The translations under genes and the position numbers were made by a program. From NCBI RefSeq assembly GCF_036669915.1, contig NC_089325.1:9425231-9489230 (forward strand): DNA of 64,000 nucleotides, given 5' to 3'. The notes beneath the pieces are model-generated. The model saw only the letters and a list, made by a program, of their open reading frames with translations. It was not told the origin of the DNA and ran no database searches. Source of the DNA: Pocillopora verrucosa (Eukaryota; Cnidaria; Anthozoa; Scleractinia; Pocilloporidae). Of this stretch, positions 11,201-22,345 are shown in pieces. Position 1 is the first letter of the stretch. Each line of letters starts with the position of its first letter.

Positions 11201-14200
11201 TTTATTCTTTAAAGGCAGAATGTCTGTGCTAATGTTAATATTGATCTTAAACAAATATTATCAAACTCTGAAAACCATTAACACCTGAGATTTTTTGGAA
11301 GTATCAAATGAATGTGTTTTAACCAATCACACAGGAGATCAGAACAGTTATCAATTCTTTTGTACCTTAAACTGGCATGCGGGACCAAGACATAATTTCT
11401 TCTTACAATATTAATACAATATCATGCCAATAAGTGATGAGAATGAAGAAAAATATCAATTAGGCGATAAGTAGTTGATTCAACATCAAATTCTTAGAAC
11501 TAACGTCATAAGAATTGTATTGCAGACAGTAAGGAGAATTATTAATGAGATCGTGGGAGTGAAAGGGTTAAGGGCTTTTTTTGTCATACAGTAACGAAAC
11601 AGATTTAACCACTGAACAATCGCAAACTCATTTCAAACTCTAACACACTTAATATACCTAATAACTGATTATTAAATAATACGTGTCAAAATTGTGGCAT
11701 GCTATAGGACAGAGGCATTGTAATCTGCCCTTGTCAAGGTTGTTTGGGAAATGGGAACATATAGAATTACATTTGAGGAGGAAGAGGAAAAGGAATGATG
11801 AGCTTAACAATGTTACTCAAGTTATTGTGTATGAGAGGATAGGTCTGTTAAAAGTAAAAATGTGGAATACTATTTTAGTTGCAGAGTGCAGCCCATGAGA
11901 TTGATTATGGAGATCTTGGTGAGTGACTCTGACCAGCACTTTGTTTGACCTCACTAAAGAGGACATATTTGGAGAAGGGCTTTTGCAAAAACTTCAAGGG
12001 CTTCTATAATTGACAGAATTCACTGTCGGCATCCTATGAAATGTATAGAGAACAGTATGGAGGATATGCATACTGGTGTTAGGGTGTCAAGGGTTAAACA
12101 TCAGCGTAGAATGCGTTTAAGTTCTTTGCTGAGTTGTTCCCATTTATTCAGTGTGACTCTTTGTCCTTCCTTGGCTCTCTGTTTTTTTGTTTGTTGTTGC
12201 TGTTGTTTTTTTTTGTTTGTTTGTTTGTTTGTTTTTACATGTGTATAGGCAGCTGCTTGATACCAAACTAACACAACTCTGTTTTTGTTTCTTCAGGTTT
12301 TCATGCATTGGGAAATTCTGGCAGAGCCTTGGTTGATACAAGCATAGTAATTTCTCAGATAGGTAATTTTATGATTTTACAGAACAAATTGATTTGTATT
12401 TAGAACTTTTAATACATTAAAGGTTCAGCATTTGTTATTTTACTTTAGTTTTTCCCATGATGGTTGGGTCATTAAACCCTTTGACTCCTAAGAGTGACCA
12501 GCATCTAATTTCTCCTTACAATATCACCCCTGAATCACACATTACGGTTAAGAGAATGAAGGAAATGATTAACAAGTAAACAAGCTTTTGATTGTTAAAC
12601 AAATTCTCCTTGTCAGCACCTTGAGAAATGTATAGAGAACAGTATGGAGAATATGCATACTGATGTTAGGTTGTAAAGGGCCAAGTGTTAATGGCAAATG
12701 TGCTGGAAAGCCACCAAGTACTGAATGATAACTGTTTGTCTCAACAGGGTTTTCTTGTGCATATTTAATCTTTATCTCTGATACTCTTAACAACATGTTG
12801 CCAGTTCTCAGCAAGTGAGTTGTCAGTTTTTCATTTCTTTCTTATTTTTCTCGAGACTGTCAGTGTAGATGAAATAATCAACTTTTTGCTCGTGATTTTC
12901 ATCTAACAATTGAAAGTAAAATTTTGCTGCTTGAGCTCAGGGTATTGGATGTTTGTTGTCACCAGAGTAATGGATTTACCAAAAAAATGGTTTTATTTTT
13001 CTGAAGGTGTACACTGTAAATCATTTAACACAAAAATAGATTTCAATAACAAAGGAAACTATTGGATTACATGGACCAGATACTAAGCAACTGTGGTTGT
13101 TCAGTGAAATGTGGTTTTAATTAGTGTCATCAAGTTGATGAATAAAGCACTTTATTTTCTATCAAAGTACAGTGACATGCAGACACAATAGATTGCTATG
13201 GCACCTTGATCTAACCCAAAAAATTGTAACTGCTTTAAATAAATGACCAGATAAATGAGTATAAAATGTGGCAAAGTAACGGTTAGGATGCTGGATTCTG
13301 TATAAAGGTTTATTTTTTAGGGTCTGAGGGGGGTACATATTAAAATCTTTTAATTAATAATTGTTTTTGTCTTTGTCTGTTTGTGTTTCAGACACCAGTA
13401 TTTAATGACTCTACTACCTCCACTTGCAGTTTTGGTAAACTTCAGACATTTAAAGAAGTTAGCTATATTCAGGTGTGTCTTGTTAATCTAAATATCTAGT
13501 CATCATTAACAAGTGAGATGGATTTTATTGTCCTTTTTTTGTTACTTGTTATTAGTAATAAATGGATGTTTGTATTAAGTATCTATTATTTGTAAGTTAT
13601 GTTAAGCTGTTAAAATTTTTTGTTTCTTGTGCAGTCTTTTTGCAGATTTTGCCAATGTTTTTGCCTACTGTGTAGTCTTTTGGTTTGATTTTGCACACTT
13701 TGAGAAAGTAAAGTAAGTATTAAGCCTTTAATCTTTGATAGTGATAAGCATCAAATTTCTTCCAGCAGTATCTCCCCTAAATCAAACAGTAAGGTCTTGA
13801 GAAATTACAAAAAAGATTGTTAACTCGAGACACTTTTGATTGTTTAACAAATTCTCCTTCTAAGTAGCATAGGAAATGTGTAGAACACAGTATGGAGAAC
13901 TTGTATACTGATGTTATGGTGTGAACGGTTAACCTCACAAAAAGTTTTTTGTACTTTCAGAAGACTTGCAAAACTTATGTTTTTTTTGTGTAAGGGGAAG
14001 GCTGCTTGCTAAGATTCTGCTAAGAGGTTTTGCTAATAAATGAAACCCTCAATTGTACAAATTCTATTTTTTCATTTATGAAGTGCTATGTTGTTACATT
14101 TTTAGGATTCACCCACAAATTGCTAGGATAAGTGGCCTACCATTTTTCTTAGGAGTGGCAATATATTGTTATGAGGTAAGCATTATTGTGATGGTGATAC

Positions 14201-17200
14201 AGACATTCCCAACGAAAAAACTTTGTGTAACAATAATAATCTGGTGATTGTTGTTTGTAGGGGGCAGGATTAATATTGTCATTGGAAGCATCCTGTGCAA
14301 GAGATTCACGAGATAAATTTAGATCGTAAGTCTTAAATTATAATTAAAATTGAGTTAAAAAAGGCCTTTTATTTGTTTTAATTTAATTTTGTTTTGTAAT
14401 TTGATTATGAAGGTTGATATTTAGTTTCATGTTTTTCTCTCCAGAGTATTTAAGCTGACATTGTTTCTAGTTACAACACTGTATATTGCATTTGGTGCCT
14501 GTGGTTACCTGGTAAGCATCTTTCCCTTTTTGTGTTTTAAATATTTATCACCATTTAGTAACAACAGCTTTTAATCTAAAACAGAAAATTTATATTTTTT
14601 TACTGGTTAATAAATACTGTACCAAGTTTTATGATGACCAACAAAGGAGCTCTTGATGGTTAAACAAACTCTCCTTGTCAGCCTCTAGGGAAATGTACTA
14701 AGAAAAGTATAGGGAATATGCATACTGATGTTAGGGTGTAAATGGTTAATTTGACAAATAAAAACTCTTTTTATCCAATCCCTGGTGGGTGAGTGACCAT
14801 CTAAAAGTGGCAGGGGACCCAGTGTATTAGAACAGGAGACTTAGTTCCTGAGTGTGTTTCTTGAAATCATTGGCACCTCTGAACTAACTGAGGTTTTCCT
14901 TTCTTTTCAGTCTTTTGGAGAAAACACACAGCAAATGATCACTCTAAATTTACCTCTTGGTAAGAAAGAAAGCTGCAAATTGCATTAATAATTACCACTT
15001 CAAAGTCATGCTATTTCAAAAAATTTCCAGAGTACCGCACGGGCTGCAATGGAGCCAGTGCAGCCAATCCAGCCAAATCTCGTCTCACTTTTCCTTGTAA
15101 ATTTTGCAGATGAGATCAATCAGTTTATTGTTAACCCTTTAACTGTTAAGAGTTACTGGCATCTAATTTCTCCTTACAATATCACCCCTGAATCAAACAT
15201 TAAGGTTGTGAGAATAAGGGAAATGATCACCAACAGAAGAACTCTTGACTGTTAAACAAATTCTCCTTTTAAAAAACCTTAAAAAAATGTATAGAGAACA
15301 GTATGGAGAATATGCATACTGATATTAGGGTGTGAAGGGTTAAAAACTATAACAATTTTGTAGGTTATGCATTAAATGTGCTTAAAATTCATCTTGACTG
15401 TAGACGTGTGTCGTCTTATTGTTTGCTCTTGGCTTTAGAGTAAATATCTTCAAACTAGATGGTTTATCTGTTTTGAATTCTTATCAATCAGCTTTGTTGC
15501 TGTCTTTCTAGGTCCATTTCCTGCTGTAGTTCAACTTTGTCTTTGTTTCTCATTATTTTTTACTTACCCAAGTAAGTGTGTACTTTGTTTTATTTTAATT
15601 AATTTTTTCCTTTTTTGCATTTTATTAAAATCTTAAGGAGTTTACATCAAGTTTTTAACTTGTATGCGGTTGATTTGCAGTTATGATGTTCCCTGTAGTG
15701 CTATTATTAGAGAAAAAACTTCTCCCAGATGGAGGGAAAAGCAGCTACTACCAAGGAGTAAATATTATATTTGGTTCTGTTTATTTGCTGAGATTTTACA
15801 TGGCATTCAATTCCCAATATTTTGATTTAGGTAGATTCTCAGTTCTGGAGGAGATTACTTGAATGTATTAGAAAAGTGAAATTTAGGCTGTTTAGAGCTA
15901 AATGAAAAACATCATCCTTGATTTCAATTTTTGGCCCAAAAAAGTTAAAAAGCAAAATAATCAAAAAAGCTTTTTTGATGAGGTCTTCCATTTTTTTTCT
16001 CCTTCACAGGTGTTGTTTGGGGGTTAAGAGTCATATAAGTTACTAGATTCTAAGATTTTGTTGTGTGTTTTATTCTCTGCAGACTGTTTTACGAGCCTGT
16101 GTTGTAGTACTTTCCGGCATTGTTGTGCTTGTGATTCCAAACTTCTCCACACTCATGGCGTTCTTTGGATCTAGCTGTTGTACTCTGTTAGGATTTGTTT
16201 TACCTGGAATATTTCATCTACGAATTTTTGAAGGGTAAGTTTATTAAGAAATATCATTTGCCAAACTTTGGTTGGCACAGATTGTGATTACAGCCTTCAG
16301 CTGCAGGTTTACTTAGTTTTTAAGATAAGGGTCATCGAGCCTAGTTTGGATGTATTATGTGTTGTTTAAAAATAGTGTTGAAGAAAAATGTCTTTTTTGT
16401 GCGAGTCTTCAAAAGCTATGCCCATGTAAGAATCAAATGGGACGTGGAGGCTCTGCTCTCAAAAATTGGGGATGTGTAGGTCTTCAAAGCTTTCACTAAA
16501 GCAAAATGCCAGATGCCAAAAGAAAAAATAGTTAGCCACCTAGGGGATTTGAACTTGGCAAGAGCATATTCCTGTATTTATTAAACCTTTTAAAAACTCC
16601 TTAGATCTGAATGTGTCTCACCCCTCTAACTGTTTTGGTTTTCCTTTTAAATTATTTCCAAGAATTTGCTGTTAGATCAATATAACAACTTTACCTGATA
16701 AGTTTCATTATTCTCATTACCTGTCTGCTGGATAATGTATGGATGTTGTAGGGAGAAGTTACATGTTCATCACTTGTGGGAGTTAAGGGCTGAATTTGTT
16801 TATTTGTCTGTTTATTTCACTTTGTCAATAACTGCATTTACTTTCTTCTTCAGGCATCTCACCAAAGGAGAATGGTTTATTGACATATTAATCATATTTC
16901 TTGGATTAGTAGGGTAAGGGTTAATTTAATGTCACATACTCTTGAAATAAGTTATTTTCGGTTTATAGAGACTGCATCTGACAACTAATTCCCTGTGATG
17001 TTGAATTTCAAGTCGAAAACTTCTCAATCTCAAATAATTCTACTCCACTCTGTCTAAACAGTCGCACATAGTTAATTTTCAAGCAACCCACCTCACAGTT
17101 ACCATTTTTGTTGTCATTGATAGTGGCCCTGTTCATTAACATTTTTTTGCTACATATTTCTTCTACTAATAGTTATTTATATTCCAGTGCTGTTATAGGA

Positions 17201-17239
17201 ACAAGAGATGCTCTTTTAAGGCTGCTGTCTGGCTCCTGA
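8237..17239 (+). CDS. Amino acid/auxin permease (AAAP, SLC32/36-like) transporter, 17 exons
   Basis: This is a multi-pass amino-acid transporter of about 429 residues. Exons are 8237-8341, 8471-8520, 10049-~10205, 11885-11918, 12297-12362, 12748-12814, 13392-13472, 13635-13712, 14106-14175, 14261-14325, 14445-14511, 14911-14959, 15512-15571, 15681-15757, 16083-16234, 16854-16913 and 17188-17239; every junction keeps frame. Family hallmarks are the first helix FISFIGAGILGMPHAFKE, YGDLGFHALGNSGRALVD, the helix with SCAYLIFISDTLNNMLP, FFLGVAIYCYEGAGLILSLE (helix 6 region), VIPNFSTLMAFFGSSCC and the final helix WFIDILIIFLGLVGAVIGT. It resembles SLC36 and plant AVT3 permeases, which move amino acids with protons across lysosomal or plasma membranes; the substrate is not predictable here. 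The end of exon 3 is uncertain: phase-0 donors at 10113, 10194 and 10206 are possible, changing a hydrophilic loop by up to 31 residues. Introns are full of repeats. Confidence 0.9.
9157..9570. mobile_element. Non-autonomous DNA element with long terminal inverted repeats and TTA duplication
   Basis: The left end AGCCCAGTTCAGACATCGTG and the inverted right end are similar over about 38 bases. The flanks TTA at 9154-9156 and 9571-9573 look like a 3-bp target duplication, as in PIF/Harbinger-type elements. The interior has repeated CAGATG/CTGCTGTGC motifs and no plausible transposase. Confidence 0.6.
10603..10740. repeat. Palindromic copy of the SINE-associated repeat
   Basis: The arms AGAAAGATGTTTTTTGTCTT...GCATGGGAC and GTCCCATGC...ACATCTTTCT form a foldback of about 35 bases per arm around an 8-base loop. 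The right half and following block match the repeat at 6225-6330. Confidence 0.6.
11375..11571 (+). mobile_element. TTAA-type MITE copy (family B) in transporter intron
   Basis: The interior shares ATATTAATACAATATCA, AAGTGATGAGAAT and CAGTAAGGAGAATTA blocks with the copies at 26,883 and 36,221. The right end is GTGAAAGGGTTAA; the left end is degenerate. Confidence 0.6.
12035..12100 (+). mobile_element. Fragment of TTAA-type MITE (family A)
   Basis: Only the right part remains: GAAATGTATAGAGAACAGTA, GATATGCATACTG and AAGGGTTAA, matching the right end of the copy at 15,131-15,343. Confidence 0.6.
12212..12236. repeat. (TTTG)n microsatellite
   Basis: Consecutive TTTG units lie within a T-rich stretch of a transporter intron. 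Confidence 0.8.
12472..12685 (+). mobile_element. TTAA-type MITE copy (family A)
   Basis: It starts TTAAACCCTTTGACTCCTAAG and ends near AAAGGGCCAAG. The interior blocks ATCTAATTTCTCCTTACAAT, TGTTAAACAAATTCTCCTT and GAACAGTATGGAGAATATGC recur in five or more other places in the window. Confidence 0.75.
13720..13932 (+). mobile_element. TTAA-type MITE copy (family A) abutting a splice donor
   Basis: It is a diverged family A copy with TTAA at both ends (13720-13723 and 13929-13932). It begins 8 bases after the last base of transporter exon 8, directly behind the GTAAGTA donor. Confidence 0.7.
14600..14749 (+). mobile_element. TTAA-type MITE copy (family A), 5' truncated
   Basis: It contains GGTTAAACAAACTCTCCTTG, GGGAATATGCATACTGATG and a right end AAATGGTTAA; the left half is unrecognisable. 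Confidence 0.6.
15131..15343 (+). mobile_element. TTAA-type MITE copy (family A), best preserved
   Basis: It is bounded by TTAACCCTTTAACTG and GTGAAGGGTTAA, about 213 bases long. An open frame at 15049-15255 is created by the element and is not a gene. Confidence 0.8.
16615..16795. mobile_element. TTAA-type MITE copy (family C), degenerate
   Basis: It shares TTCCTTTTAAATTA, AGAATTTGNTGTTAGATCAA and TGCTGGATAATGTATGGATG-like blocks with the copy at 17,631-17,835. Confidence 0.6.
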
Positions 17240-20200
17240 CTCTGTAGTGCTTTATCTGGGACATAAAACAGAGTTTTTGTTTATATGTTTTGATAACTTA
17301 TTCATCAAAAGCCAAACCAACAAGAAAATAGGATGAAATAATTTTAAAAAAGAGGACCAATAGAAATGTGAGTTAAAAATAAGATATAACAGAGTTTATT
17401 TAAGAACAATATTAAAACTTTGTAACATTTTCCTATTGCAATGAAAGTATATATAAATCCTAAATGAAACTCTTAAAGTCAAATTTCAGTTGTTCAGAAC
17501 TGCAGTTTAATTGAGTCTCCTAGTATATAACTAACTTTTAAACATAATTGTTAGTTAGAAGATGTTTATACAATTAAGAGATTATTATTTTTAGAAAAAA
17601 ACTTGCAATTTTAGCTTTGATTGAAATCAACCCTTTAACTCCCAGATCTGATAGTCAATTCTCCTCACCAGCTACTACATATTTCCTTTTAAATTAGTTG
17701 CAAGAATTTGGTGTTAGATCAAGACAACAACTTCTATTTGATATGTTTGAGTATTCTCATTACTTGTTTGATGGATAATGTATGGATATTGCAGGGAGAA
17801 GATAGATGTTAATCACTTCTGGGGGTTAAAGGGTTATTATTGATTTTAAATGTGGTTTTTCTTTAAGTGTGTTAGCTAGGAGGGTGGGGTGGGAAGCTGT
17901 GTCATTCTTTTTTCAGTTGGGTGGGATACTGTATATACCCGTAATTCAAAATAACTATTACAAAACAAGTAATAGGTCATTTAAGAGATATTTCGCCCTG
18001 TACAGTTATTTTTCCAAGTAGTAAGCGGGAGTACTTGACAACACAAAGAGGGCTAAATTATATTTTTCAAATTGATAAATAAATGTAATTTAAAAAGAAG
18101 GTACAATTTTCACATGTTGTACTGACGAAGGAGTATGCGTTAAAATGTCTTGCGAAAAAACATTTTCAGGCTTTTTTTCTCCTTTTTTCTTCTGAGGAAT
18201 ACTAAGAAAGCATCGCTTTCCTGTTCGGAAATCATATTTCATAAGGCAAGGGTTTATTTTTCTTAAAGAACTCATTAACAAGCTTATTAGTAGCCAAATG
18301 ACTGCCTGGATATCATGTAACAAGCCGGAGCGGAGATGGGAAGAGGGGAGGGGAAGAGTAGAGGGCCGGCATCGTTTATTTACCACGTGTTATTTTGTAG
18401 AAAAGGAGGTGGTTTTTATTGTAAAGTTAATGAATTTTTGTGTACGTGAACGAATAGTAAATTAAATGCAAACGTAAAATTCCGTCCGTTGTATAGAAGT
18501 TTTAGCGTTTAGGCGTAAAAGGTCGAGGGAAAGTCTGCTGTCGGGTCGAATGGTCTACATTCCTGGGACATATCCCGGTGTCCGTGGGGGTTACTGACAA
18601 GGGGTATTGCTATCCCTCTCACGCACCCCTAAAGGAGAAGCTAAACCATAAGCTTCCTGTCAGCATTCTGTAAGATTTATTTTGCGTTACGCCAGTGCTA
18701 AGTAATCTTTCTGGGTAGAGTGAAGTATTATTGGAGTAAGTTACCTTGCTCACGCACACGACACAAGTACCCGGGTGCGGAATCTCACCCCCTCTCTCAA
18801 TCCCCTGTAATTACCTCCTCCTCCTCTCCCCCCCCCCCTTCTCATCCCGAACCCCCCCCCTCCCCCCTCCACCCCTCTTTACAGAAAGACAGATTCTGCC
18901 CAACTTGAATGAAAAATAAGCTGGTTTACCTCTTTGGGACGTGTTTTATGAATGAAAAAAGTTTAGACCCCAGAAGGAGACTACGTGCGAATGGTTTATC
19001 GACCTTTATCGTTACATCTTATCGAAGGAAGAATATTATACTGCCGGATTGAGTCGATAATATGGTCAACACCGGTAAGTATTTTATGCATGATTTAAAG
19101 GGATGGATGTTTGCTCTGACTTGATAAAAATTCGCCCATATAACTGATTTAAACTACAGCTTTGAATGTGGTCGGCTTATTGAAAGTGCGACAACAACTT
19201 GGCAAGTGCATCAGTGGAAAAAAGGAGCTTTTTTTAAAACAATAGCAATCGAGGAAAGTGTAATTTTCATGACTGAATACAAAACGAGTTTTAAATGTTT
19301 TTTTTATCATTTCCTTTTTAATGATTTCTATTTGCACTATTTGTAACTTCCCTTCAACGTTCAAACATTGCGGGAAATTCCGAACGACTTCTTATTTGAA
19401 ATTGGCCTTTATCGGAATAAACATATCGAATGACAGTTCAGTACGGCACGTTTACAGCGGGAAGTGAAACGGACTTTGAACAAGAATATGAGACTTAACG
19501 AGTAAGTGCCTTGAAATGGTTGCTTCACAAGAGTCTCTGGTACAACTGAAGAGATTGTTATAGGCCGCTGAAATCACTTTGGTGAAGTGGGAAAACAGAA
19601 AGCGAGGTTTCCACGAAGTTGAAATCCCACTGAGAAAAAGGAAATATGTTTTTCATTAATTAAAGTTACGTTGACTACTGCAGAGTAGAAAGACCCCATT
19701 TTTTTCAAATTGATGCAGCTGAGAACTGACAAGCGGTGTTCAAGCGGCTTTGAAATAATGAAAAAAAATTTTTTTTTATTTCCCCAAGGAAATGTTTTGT
19801 TTATCACATAGGAACTAGATATGGTAATGAACTGCAACTTGTTTTTCATACATTGCGTTTCACTTCGCTCACACTGTGATAACTGCTGATAGTTTTAATC
19901 AGTTTCGAGGCAAATCCATTCTTAATTTACTGTAAAAACTGTGTGTGTTCACGATTGGCCATATGACTTCCATTTGTGTTCGTGACTCCAATTCATTCTG
20001 CTTACGTCTTGTGTTCGTTATAGTGAGCAAACAGTTTTTTCCTTCGCCTAAATCACAAAGAAAACTAATTCAAGCTTTTTTAAAATGTCAAAAGTTCGCT
20101 AGGCGCGTTTTCGACTTTGTCACTGATAATTTGACGAACTGTTTGTTTTTTAGTCAATTTCGTGATTCTTTTATGTCAAGAACATCATACGCAAATGAAG

Positions 20201-20297
20201 AAGTTTCTTTTGTCTGCATTCTTTTGTTAGTCACGTACAAAAAATGCAAGCCGACTATATCTATTATGAGACCAGTTGTTAATTTTTCAATTCTCAG
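17240..20297. other. Intergenic region downstream of the transporter and upstream of the GPCR exon
   Basis: It contains the transporter 3'UTR, a family C MITE and a C-rich low-complexity tract at 18,830-18,875. A tiny ATG-plus-donor sequence at 19,061-19,073 (ATGGTCAACACCG then GTAAGT) could be an orphan first exon. Open frames at 18090-18386, 18720-18908, 19149-19364, 19574-19849 and 19945-20301 show no domain features. Confidence 0.5.
17631..17835. mobile_element. TTAA-type MITE copy (family C)
   Basis: It begins CCCTTTAACTCCCAGATCTG and ends GGGGGTTAAAGGGTT. In reverse complement it is recognisably related to family B (TTGATCT/CAAATTCT and AGGAGAATT blocks). Confidence 0.7.
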
Positions 20298-20356
20298 CTG
20301 AATAGTCAAACTAAAGAACACCTTTCACGTTGGCCCACGAGGCAAAAAGTATTTTC
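20298..20356 (+). other. 5'UTR portion of the GPCR exon
   Basis: It follows a pyrimidine-rich acceptor (TTTTTCAATTCTCAG, ending 20297) and carries an in-frame stop before the ATG, so it is most simply untranslated. Confidence 0.5.
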
Positions 20357-21289
20357 ATGGAAACAAACTTCACAGAAGTCTGTATATTTTTCGTTCTATA
20401 TGCCATTGTGGTTCTGACTGGTTTACCTGGAAACGTTCTCTTTATTGCCGTGGTAAAACGAACTCGTTCAATGCATACAACGACAAACTTCATTCTCGGA
20501 AACATCGCCGTTGCCGATGTAATCACTCTTCTGTTTTGCTTTCCCGGGGTACTGTTGCAGTTTGCAGTGGACCATCATCCAAGAAACGCCTTTGGAAGTT
20601 TTCTTTGCAAGTTTGTCACTATGCACCAAATTGCTGGTGTAACTTTGTTAGTGTCTGGCCTAAGTTTGACACTGATATCCATCGAGAGACATAACGCTCT
20701 GCTTCAGCCAATGAATACTAAGCTTCGCTTACGAAAGAAACAACTTTATTTAGCTGTTAATCTAATCTGGATTTTCTCAATCGCCTTTGTTTTGCCCCTG
20801 TTTGTCGAACAGAAATACGTCGATGAAGTAAAGAGCTGCCACATGGACTGGAAACCACCCGTTTCGAAGGCTTACTGGGGATCTTTGGCAGGACTCACCC
20901 TCCTTTCGTGGCTTGTAATGTTCGTTTTTTATTTTCGCATTGTTAGTGGAATCTTGCGCGGGGACATTTTATCATCCAGCCCAAATCAAGGCGAAAACGT
21001 CAAAGAAAAGGATATCCAAAGCAAGAAAAAGATTGTCAAACTTTTGATAACTATCACTGTTTTATTTATAGTTTGTTTTTTGCCATTCGCTTTAGTCTCA
21101 GCCATAAATGTTTCATCACACAGTTTGTTTTACAAAGTTTCCTATTTCTTGGTGTACTGTAGCTGTTCTCTAAATCCAGTGGTTTACGCATTTCAAAGTT
21201 CAAACTACAGAACAGGCATAAGGTGTCTCTGTGCTAAGAGACAAACAATGCATATTGTGAATTCTAGGAACGATGTCTTAACCAGGTAG
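20357..21289 (+). CDS. Class A (rhodopsin-like) G-protein-coupled receptor
   Basis: This encodes a 310-residue seven-helix receptor on one coding exon. The ATG at 20357 is chosen because an in-frame stop lies upstream at 20312-20314 in the same exon; the intervening TTG is not a plausible start. An excellent acceptor ending at 20297 implies a 5'UTR intron. Class A anchors are GN (N26) in helix 1, AVAD (D54) in helix 2, the C84/C161 extracellular disulfide pair, ERH (110-112) replacing DRY at the end of helix 3, CFLP (240-243) in helix 6 and NPVVY (273-277) in helix 7. An NFT glycosylation site lies at the N-terminus, and there are Cys residues after helix 8 (290, 292). Helix 5 lacks its usual proline. 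It most resembles peptide-receptor-like cnidarian GPCRs; ligand and coupling are unknown. Confidence 0.9.
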   Translation: METNFTEVCIFFVLYAIVVLTGLPGNVLFIAVVKRTRSMHTTTNFILGNIAVADVITLLFCFPGVLLQFAVDHHPRNAFGSFLCKFVTMHQIAGVTLLVSGLSLTLISIERHNALLQPMNTKLRLRKKQLYLAVNLIWIFSIAFVLPLFVEQKYVDEVKSCHMDWKPPVSKAYWGSLAGLTLLSWLVMFVFYFRIVSGILRGDILSSSPNQGENVKEKDIQSKKKIVKLLITITVLFIVCFLPFALVSAINVSSHSLFYKVSYFLVYCSCSLNPVVYAFQSSNYRTGIRCLCAKRQTMHIVNSRNDVLTR

Positions 21290-21384
21290 CCTTGATGAGC
21301 CGCTGAATGCCGACATTGATTTTGCAAATTCCTTTGACATAGAACAATGAAAAAAAGATATTAAAACACTGTTATTAACACAGT

Positions 21385-21408
21385 AATAAACTGACTGTCG
21401 TAAATAAA
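21385..21408 (+). terminator. GPCR polyadenylation signals
   Basis: Two AATAAA hexamers, at 21385-21390 and 21403-21408, lie about 100 bases after the GPCR stop. Confidence 0.6.
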
Positions 21409-22345
21409 ATACACCTGAATTCACACTATTACCACAGTCTCAGTTTTCGGTCTTCATCCGTATTTTCATTAGTAATAGACAATACTTTCTATCTGTTTAC
21501 CAGCATGATATTCCATGCATGTTTTCCTAACATCCCAAGTGGGTTATTACGCGCACCGGTAGCCCTTTAAAAAGTGTAGTATATTGCATTTATAAAAGAA
21601 ACTTCAATTTTGGAATGGGTTTAGCAGTTAAACGATGGGTTTCTGTCTGACCAATCAGGAGCCTTGTAGTATCTCAGGTATTTTATGAATCCCCCCATAA
21701 GAAAATTTCCTGTCTTATAATTTTTGAAACGCGCATGGATCACAAGAGAGGGTGGAATGGTGCGAAGTGAGAAAAGTACCCCCTCACTCCCGCTGAGAGG
21801 CTGTGATGTAAATTAAGAGCCCATTTTTCGCGCTTTTGTTAGCGTAGAAAGGGGTAAGTTTCTAAAGACTGAAACTGTGGTGCTGCGTCGGTGGGAGAGT
21901 ATAACAGGTAATTTAGTATTAACAACTGAGTTGAAAACGGAAATTGGCCACCGTAAAGAGTAAAAAAGCTGACGTTTCGAGCGTTAGCCCTTCGTCAGAG
22001 CGATTTGTGAAGGGCTAACGCTCGAAACGTCAGCTTTTTTAATCTTTACGGTGGCCAATTAACGTTTTCAACTCAGTTGTTAACACTAAATTACCTTTTG
22101 TTAAAGTGTTTGTTTGTTTTTTGTTTTTGTTCGCTCCATACCTTAGACATGAAACATTGTATATAGCAAGGCCAATCTACCTATTCAGTCAACTGAAAAC
22201 AGATCAATACAGAAAGAGCCTGTTGTTGGACTTCTGCGCAGTCGTATTTACTACAAGTACGTTCAAGTTTAAACTCTGTACAGATACAGCCCTAGGGAGG
22301 GGAGGTGGGGAGCGCAAGGTTATGTGAGAGAGTAGGGCTAAACTA
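21409..22345. other. Spacer between GPCR and METTL7-like gene
   Basis: No gene is seen. It contains the long foldback at 21,907-22,095 and then the presumed promoter of the methyltransferase gene. Confidence 0.6.
21907..22095. mobile_element. Near-perfect foldback element (palindromic MITE)
   Basis: Two arms of about 85-90 bases are almost exact inverted copies (TTGGCCACCGTAAAG, AGCTGACGTTTCGAGCGTTA and CAACTGAGTTGAAAACG in both), with a very short loop. A diverged half copy lies at 25,986-26,100 and a relative at 4990-5097. Confidence 0.8.

Noticed and set aside
12212-12236. Tandem repeats as possible CRISPR
   Set aside because: Simple TTTG microsatellite in a eukaryotic intron.
18090-18386. 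98-codon minus-strand open frame
   Set aside because: No domain, low-complexity composition, no splice context; lies in transporter downstream sequence.
20330-20356. Extended GPCR N-terminus starting at a TTG
   Set aside because: TTG is not a likely start, and the frame has a stop just upstream; the ATG at 20357 fits better.
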